Below are positions 59,773 through 64,000 of a stretch of DNA of 64,000 nt, one piece after another (the first letter of the stretch is position 1; every line of letters starts with the position of its first letter). The position numbers were made by a program, and so were the translations under genes. The stretch lies in NCBI GenBank assembly GCA_035293985.1, contig DATGLS010000032.1, positions 186,001 to 250,000 on the forward strand. The letters are read 5' to 3'. The DNA is from JAVDCA01 sp035293985 (lineage in GTDB: Bacteria > Pseudomonadota > Alphaproteobacteria > Rhizobiales > Xanthobacteraceae). The notes under the pieces were generated by a model. It was given only the letters and a program-made list of their open reading frames with translations, did no database searches and was not told the DNA's origin.

Positions 59773-60546
59773 ATGGCCATCCGCCTCAAGACCGTTCGAG
59801 CGGCCCTGCTGATCGTGTTCGCGCTGCCGATCGCGGCGCGCGCCGCGCTCTATGCGGTCGAGGATCATCCGCACAGCTGGCGCGACGCCAACTGGTCGAC
59901 GTCCCACATGCTGGCGCCGGCCCCGACCGACGCGCCGGCCCGCGTGCTGGTGTTCGCGGCCCGCGCGGGCGGCTGGAAGGGCATCTTCGCGGTCCACACC
60001 TGGGTCGTGGTGAAGCCGGAGAACGCGAGTGCCTATACGCGCTACGACGTGATGGGCTTCGGCCAGCCGGTGCGCGTCAACATGCATGCGCCGGACGCCT
60101 ATTGGTTCGGCAGCCGGCCGCAGCTGATCGCCGATGTGCGCGGCGCGCGCGCCGTGAGCGCGATCCCGAAGATCGAAGCCGCCGTGAAGGCCTACCCGTA
60201 CGCGGCCTATGGTTCCTACCGGGTGTGGCCGGGGCCCAACAGCAACACCTTCACGGCGACACTTCTGCGCGCGGCGCCCGAGCTCGACATCGCCATGCCG
60301 TCGGAAGCGGTCGGACGCGATTATCGCGCCGATGGGGCGCTTGTCGGCCTGACCGGCAGCCATACGGGCGTCGAGATGAGCCTCTATGGCCTGCTCGGCG
60401 CGAAGCTCGGCTGGGTCGAGGGCATCGAGGTCGACGTCATGGGCCTCGTCGCCGGGCTCGACCTGCGCCACCCAGCGCTGAAAATCCCGGGCTTCGGCCG
60501 GCTCGGCGTCGACCCGGTGCCGAGCGCGGTCGCGACCCCGCGATGA
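59773..60546 (+). CDS. DUF3750 exported protein
   Basis: A 257-residue protein with a cleavable leader (AALLIVFALPIAARA) and the DUF3750 core: WKGIFAVHTWVVVKPENA, GPNSNTFTATLLR and GVEMSLYGLLGAKLGWVEG. The His in VHTW and Asn/Thr in SNTF suggest a possible enzymatic centre. Function unknown. It overlaps the next gene by 4 bp (ATGA), so it works with the glycosyltransferase pair that follows. The start used is the Met at the leader. Confidence 0.9.
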   Translation: MAIRLKTVRAALLIVFALPIAARAALYAVEDHPHSWRDANWSTSHMLAPAPTDAPARVLVFAARAGGWKGIFAVHTWVVVKPENASAYTRYDVMGFGQPVRVNMHAPDAYWFGSRPQLIADVRGARAVSAIPKIEAAVKAYPYAAYGSYRVWPGPNSNTFTATLLRAAPELDIAMPSEAVGRDYRADGALVGLTGSHTGVEMSLYGLLGAKLGWVEGIEVDVMGLVAGLDLRHPALKIPGFGRLGVDPVPSAVATPR

Positions 60547-61244
60547 GCGCCGAGCGACTGTCGATCATCATCCCGGTCCTGGACGAGGAGCCCGGCATCG
60601 CGTCGGCGCTCGAGGCGCTCGTGCCATTGCGGACGCGCGGCGCCGAGGTGATCGTCGTCGACGGCGGCAGCGCCGATCGCACCGTCGCGCTGGCGCAGCC
60701 TATATGCGACCGGCTGATCGTCGCGCCGCGCGGGCGGGCGGCCCAGATGAACGCGGGCGCAGCCGCGGCGCACGGTAACGTGCTGATCTTTCTGCACGCC
60801 GACACGACGCTGCCGCCGGACTCCGACCGGCTGATCGCCGCGGGGCTCGCCCGCAGCGGACGCGCCTGGGGCCGCTTCGACGTGCGCATCGGCGGGCCGC
60901 ATCCGCTGTTTCCACTGATCGCCGCCATGATGAACCTGCGCTCGCGCGTCACCGGCATCGCCACCGGCGACCAGGCGATCTTCGTCGATAAGGCCGCCTT
61001 CGCGGCGGTCGGCGGGTACCCGGACATCGCGCTGATGGAGGACATCGTGCTGTCGCGTCGGCTCAAGCGGCTGAGCCGTCCACTGTGCCTGTCGGCGCCG
61101 GCATTGACGTCCGGACGCCGCTGGGAGAAACACGGAGTCGTGCGGACGATTCTCACCATGTGGCGGCTGCGGCTCGCGTTCCTCCTGGGCGCCGCGCCCG
61201 ACAAGCTCGCGGCGCGCTATGGCCATGTCCCCCGCCAGCGCTGA
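60543..61244 (+). CDS. Glycosyltransferase family 2, TIGR04283
   Basis: A 233-residue GT-A glycosyltransferase: SIIIPVLDEE at the N-terminus, VIVVDGGSADRT, HADTTLPPD (DxD-like) and GDQAIFVDKAAF, GGYPDIALMEDIVLS. TIGR04283 genes are frequently next to TIGR04282 genes, as here. The pair likely makes or modifies a glycan or phosphonate-linked cofactor; not settled. Starts in the stop of DUF3750 and ends 26 bp inside the next gene. Confidence 0.93.
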   Translation: MSAERLSIIIPVLDEEPGIASALEALVPLRTRGAEVIVVDGGSADRTVALAQPICDRLIVAPRGRAAQMNAGAAAAHGNVLIFLHADTTLPPDSDRLIAAGLARSGRAWGRFDVRIGGPHPLFPLIAAMMNLRSRVTGIATGDQAIFVDKAAFAAVGGYPDIALMEDIVLSRRLKRLSRPLCLSAPALTSGRRWEKHGVVRTILTMWRLRLAFLLGAAPDKLAARYGHVPRQR

Positions 61245-61857
61245 ACCGGTCGCAGTCGCGATCCTCGCCAAGGCGCCGCTGCCGGGCCTGGCAAAAACGC
61301 GGCTCGCGCCCGCGCTCGGCGCCAACGGCGCCGCGGCCCTGCAGGCGCGGCTGATCGAGCGCGCCGTCGAGACCGCTCGTGCCGCCGAGGTCGGCCCGGT
61401 GACGCTCTGGGCCGCGCCCGACCAGGATCATCCGACCTTCCAGACACTCGCGGCCCTGTTCGGCGTCGCGCTCGCGCGCCAGCCGGAGGGCGACCTCGGC
61501 GAGCGCATGCTGGCGGCGATCGTGGCGGCGCGGGGCCTTGTCCTTGTGATCGGCACCGACTGCCCCGCGCTCGCCCCCGCGCACCTGCGCACCGCCGCCG
61601 ATGCGCTCGCCGCCGGTATCGACGTGGTGACCATCCCGGTCGAGGACGGCGGGTACGCGCTGATCGGCATGCGCGAGCCGCATCCAGGGCTTTTCGCCGA
61701 CATGCCCTGGAGCACCGCGCACGTGATGGCGCAGACGCGCCGGCGGCTGGTCCGTCTCGGGCTCACCTGGCGCGAGCCGGCGCGGCTCTGGGACGTCGAC
61801 GTGCCCGCCGACGTCGAGCGGCTGCGGCGCGAGGGGCTGGCGAGCCTGGTGGGATAG
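61219..61857 (+). CDS. Nucleotidyl/glycosyltransferase-fold protein, TIGR04282
   Basis: A 212-residue protein with the Rossmann start VAVAILAKAPLPGLAKTRLAPAL, IGTDCPALAPAHL and DVVTIPVEDGGYALIGM: the TIGR04282 / CofC-like pattern (nucleotidyltransferase fold). It pairs with the TIGR04283 gene upstream, overlapping it by 26 bp; an ATG six bases later would reduce this overlap slightly. Reaction not known. It is followed by a heptamer palindrome, which ends the group. Confidence 0.92.
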   Translation: MAMSPASAEPVAVAILAKAPLPGLAKTRLAPALGANGAAALQARLIERAVETARAAEVGPVTLWAAPDQDHPTFQTLAALFGVALARQPEGDLGERMLAAIVAARGLVLVIGTDCPALAPAHLRTAADALAAGIDVVTIPVEDGGYALIGMREPHPGLFADMPWSTAHVMAQTRRRLVRLGLTWREPARLWDVDVPADVERLRREGLASLVG

Positions 61858-61861
61858 ATCG

Positions 61862-61980
61862 CGAGTAGCGAATGGCGAGTAGCGAATAGGGTCGCAGATG
61901 CGGCCAACGTCTCCCCTACTCGCTACTCGCTACTCGCTACTCGCTACTCGCTGCTCGCTACTCGCCATTCGCTATTCGCC
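61862..61980. repeat. Heptamer palindrome (CGAGTAG / CTACTCG family), copy 2
   Basis: Four heptamers in one sense (CGAGTAG, CGAATGG, CGAGTAG, CGAATAG; 61862-61889), a 26-bp spacer, then nine in the opposite sense (CTACTCG x5, CTGCTCG, CTACTCG, CCATTCG, CTATTCG; 61916-61978). It is a longer relative of 28052-28113 with more repeat units. It lies between TIGR04282 and the S-component gene. Confidence 0.92.
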
Positions 61981-62024
61981 GGGAATGGGGTATCTATTTG
62001 CGTGCGGTGGGTGGGTAATCACGC

Positions 62025-62642
62025 ATGTTCACGACGCCTCGGTTGATCCTGATCGCGCTCGGCGCCGCGCTCAATTGCTCGATCGGCACGATCGTCTACC
62101 TGGTCAAGCTGCCGATCTACCTCGACTCGATCGGCACCCTCCTGATTGCCCTGCTGCTCGCGCCTGACCGCATGGGCGCGTTCATCTGCGCCTGGGCGGC
62201 CGGCTGGGTCGGCCTCGCGGTGAGCGGCTTGATCAATCCGTTCCTGCCCTGGTTCGCGCTCACCGACGTCGCGATCGCGGGCGTCGCTGCGCTTCTGCTG
62301 GTTCCCGCCGCTGCGTCCTTCCGCGCCCGCCCGCTGCGCAGCGGTCCCTTCGCGGTCCAGGTCGTGCTGTGCGGCGTGGTGACCGGCGTCGTCTCGGCGA
62401 TCGTGTCGGCGCCGGTCGTGGTCTATATGTTCGGTGGCATCACCGGCTCGGGATCGGCCCTGCTGGTCGCGCTCTTCCTCAAGGACGGCGTGCACCTCAT
62501 GGGCGCCGCCATCCGCTCCGGCCTCACGGTCGACCCGCTCGACAAGATCCTGCAGGTGCTGCTCGCGGCCCTGCTCTACCGCGCGACGCCGGCCGACTTC
62601 ATTGCTTTGTTGCGGGCCGGCACGCGCGACGCCGCCGCATGA
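62025..62642 (+). CDS. ECF transporter S component (membrane, substrate-binding)
   Basis: A 205-residue, six-helix membrane protein with conserved small-residue and charge pattern of S components (YLVKLPIYLDSIGTLLIALLLAP, GVVTGVVSAIVSAPVVVYMFGG). S components bind a vitamin or similar cofactor precursor at high affinity and dock on a T/A module. The substrate cannot be told: no riboswitch is seen upstream. The ATG of the T-component overlaps its stop by 4 bp. The gene begins 45 bp after the heptamer repeat. Confidence 0.9.
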   Translation: MFTTPRLILIALGAALNCSIGTIVYLVKLPIYLDSIGTLLIALLLAPDRMGAFICAWAAGWVGLAVSGLINPFLPWFALTDVAIAGVAALLLVPAAASFRARPLRSGPFAVQVVLCGVVTGVVSAIVSAPVVVYMFGGITGSGSALLVALFLKDGVHLMGAAIRSGLTVDPLDKILQVLLAALLYRATPADFIALLRAGTRDAAA

Positions 62643-63379
62643 CGCCGAACGGGGGCTTCGCGGTAGGTCTCATCCTGATCGCGCTGAGCGTGATCGAGCC
62701 CGGGCCGCGCGGCGCCGCCGTGCTGGTCGCGCTCGCGCTCGCGTTTGCCGCCATCGAGGTGCGCGGCGCGAGCCTGATCGCGCTCAAGCGCGCGACGATC
62801 GTGGTGCTGCCGCTCGCCCTGTTCATGGGCGTCGTCTGGGTCGGCATCGTCGGCGAGGCACCCTACCAGATCGCCGACGACGCCGGCGGCACCCGCGCGG
62901 CCGCGCTCCTCTATGTGGCGAAGCTCTCAGGGCGTCTCTTTTTCATCGTCGCCGTGATCCAGCTCGTCTTCCTGCGCTTTGCCGACCTGACCCCGCTGCA
63001 GCTCGTGCGCGCGCTCGCGCTGCCGGCGGCCATCAAGCGCATGCTGGCCATCACGCTGTCGCTGATCGGGACGCTCTCCCACGCCATCGACCGCGCCCAT
63101 ATCGCACTGATCGCATCGGGCACGCTCACGCGCGCGCCCTCGCTGCGCAACGCGGTCCATTCGTGGCGGCTGATCCAGGCGGTGTGGCTTTCCGCCGTTA
63201 CCATCATGCTCGGTCGCATGCGCGACAAGTGGCCGGTCGAGAACACGATGGCGCGGCTCGATACCGCGCTCGACGGCGGCGATGCGCGCGTGTTTGCCGG
63301 CGACGACCGCATCTGGCTGCCGATCACGCTCGGCGCCGCCGCCGTGATCCTGCTCGCTGACGTCCTGGGAAAGCCATGA
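62639..63379 (+). CDS. ECF transporter T component (EcfT-like)
   Basis: A 246-residue membrane protein with five hydrophobic segments, the EcfT coupling helices with the RLFFIVAVIQLVFLRFAD stretch, and near its C-terminus a cytoplasmic ATPase-contact segment (GRMRDKWPVENTMARL). It links S component and ATPase. Both ends overlap the neighbours by 4 bp. The order S-T-A in one operon defines a group I ECF transporter. Confidence 0.9.
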   Translation: MTPNGGFAVGLILIALSVIEPGPRGAAVLVALALAFAAIEVRGASLIALKRATIVVLPLALFMGVVWVGIVGEAPYQIADDAGGTRAAALLYVAKLSGRLFFIVAVIQLVFLRFADLTPLQLVRALALPAAIKRMLAITLSLIGTLSHAIDRAHIALIASGTLTRAPSLRNAVHSWRLIQAVWLSAVTIMLGRMRDKWPVENTMARLDTALDGGDARVFAGDDRIWLPITLGAAAVILLADVLGKP

Positions 63380-64000
63380 TGGCCCGCCGCGCGCTGATCT
63401 CGGGTCCCAACTTCTCCGGCCGCAGCGCCGCCCTGATGGCACTGCTGCACGATGGCGGTTTCGCCGCCGAGTGCTTCTACATCGGCCCCTATTCCGAGGC
63501 GGCGCTGTCGGGGCTCACCAGCACCATCGCGGACGAGATCGACCTCTATCGCGCGCGCCCGGCGCCACTCGACCGTTTGCCGTTCTCCTCCGTCGACATC
63601 GCGGCGTTCAGCCGGCGCGAGCCGCAGACGCTGTCGGGGGGCGAGCAGGTGCTGCTCGCGCTGCACTGCTTCTCGCTCAGCAGTTGCCCGGCGCTCGCGA
63701 TCGACACCGCGCTCGAGCAGCTCGATCCGGAGAACCGCGACGCCGCCCTCGACTATTTCGACCGCCGCCGCGGCCTTGCGGCCGACGTCGCGCTGATCGA
63801 CAACCGCCTGCCGCCGCCCCTCGTCGGCTGGACCGCGACCGAGCGCGCCGCCGACACGCACGCGTTCGACTGCGACCCGCGTAAGGTCGTCACCGACCTT
63901 CCGTCGCGCCGGGCTTCGACCATCGCGATCCGCGGCCTGACTTTCGGCTATCGAAACGGCAGCACCATCTTCCGCGACGTCGACCTGACGCTCGCTGGCG
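63376..64000 (+). CDS. ECF transporter ATPase, tandem fused, N-terminal half degenerate (3' end outside window)
   Basis: The first 208 residues of a fused ABC ATPase. The first domain starts directly at the P-loop (GPNFSGRS, residues 10-17), without the two strands that normally precede it, and the Walker A lysine is Arg16. Signature LSGGEQ (86-91) is intact, but the Walker B acidic pair reads Asp110-Thr111 instead of Asp-Glu. A second, regular-looking domain begins at IAIRGLTFGYRNGSTIFRDV (residue ~183) and runs out of the window. It probably powers the S/T pair as a single protein whose one working ATP site uses the second domain P-loop with the first domain signature. Confidence 0.9.
   Translation, partial: MMARRALISGPNFSGRSAALMALLHDGGFAAECFYIGPYSEAALSGLTSTIADEIDLYRARPAPLDRLPFSSVDIAAFSRREPQTLSGGEQVLLALHCFSLSSCPALAIDTALEQLDPENRDAALDYFDRRRGLAADVALIDNRLPPPLVGWTATERAADTHAFDCDPRKVVTDLPSRRASTIAIRGLTFGYRNGSTIFRDVDLTLAG

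Noticed and set aside
61916..61978. Heptamer array as a CRISPR or coding repeat
   Set aside because: Seven-base units without spacers; frames across it are closed or lack a start.

Overview
The window is about 64 kb of very GC-rich DNA and looks like chromosome of an alphaproteobacterium of the order Hyphomicrobiales (Rhizobiales), close to the Bradyrhizobium / Rhodopseudomonas / Pseudolabrys type. Evidence is a MucR/Ros-family regulator, a Rhizobium etli-type (class 3) L-asparaginase, a TIGR03808-type Tat beta-helix protein, DUF1491 and DUF5330 proteins, an orphan Bug/TctC solute receptor, and several families of dispersed intergenic palindromes usual in these genomes. Placement is by protein family only; I see no rRNA, tRNA, CRISPR array, phage module, transposase or origin.

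Layout. 1-1.85 kb (minus): the C-terminally cut end of an OmpR-type response regulator, a PepSY protein with a Lys/Gln tail, and a nitroreductase. 2-7.9 kb (plus): a TctC receptor, a TauD-like dioxygenase and four secreted or soluble proteins. 8-13.5 kb: a Tat-exported berberine-bridge-type flavoprotein, an L,D-transpeptidase, a membrane AraC regulator and an SDR. 13.5-17.6 kb (minus): two tandem, overlapping 14-TM drug-efflux MFS genes, then MOSC and DUF805 genes. 18-20 kb (plus): Ada overlapping a 2-oxoglutarate oxygenase, a likely alkylation-repair operon. 20-28 kb: an MHS-type MFS permease, PBP1A, a split DUF1214/DUF1254 pair, and a YCII / ECF42-sigma pair. 28-34.7 kb: small envelope proteins, a PAS histidine kinase overlapping a peptidoglycan-binding protein, DUF5330, SufE and MucR. 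35-42 kb: oligopeptidase B, a proline-rich membrane protein, Fe-type superoxide dismutase, a HAD dehalogenase and an M20 peptidase.

42-50 kb (plus): a small conserved protein and a DUF4332 protein, then folP-folB-folK running into the methylmalonyl-CoA mutase small subunit. A DUF817 gene on the opposite strand separates this from the large subunit; the partner GTPase meaB lies further on at 53.6 kb. Together mutA, mutB and meaB serve propionyl-CoA / methylmalonyl-CoA metabolism, which needs cobalamin. 50-57.9 kb: Uma2, CsbD, a secreted SGNH hydrolase, meaB, pyroglutamyl peptidase, a Tat beta-helix protein and a two-subunit ThDP decarboxylase. 57.9-58.6 kb is a decayed patch holding two truncated genes joined end to end and an orphan antitoxin-like ORF. 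58.6-64 kb: asparaginase, a DUF3750 / TIGR04283 / TIGR04282 cluster, and an ECF-type S-T-A transporter cut by the window edge, whose ATPase N-terminal half is degenerate.

Most co-oriented genes overlap by 4 bp (ATGA or GTGA), so translational coupling is the rule here. Intergenic DNA is rich in palindromes: a GGATGGGTT hairpin, a GTGGATG/CCGGC mosaic with a 10-bp tandem expansion, a CTACTCG/CTATTCG heptamer palindrome present twice, a GGCGCATGTTC...GAACATGCGCC family in three copies, and a nested 148-bp palindrome. Small-residue start sites and intergenic calls are less certain than the main genes.
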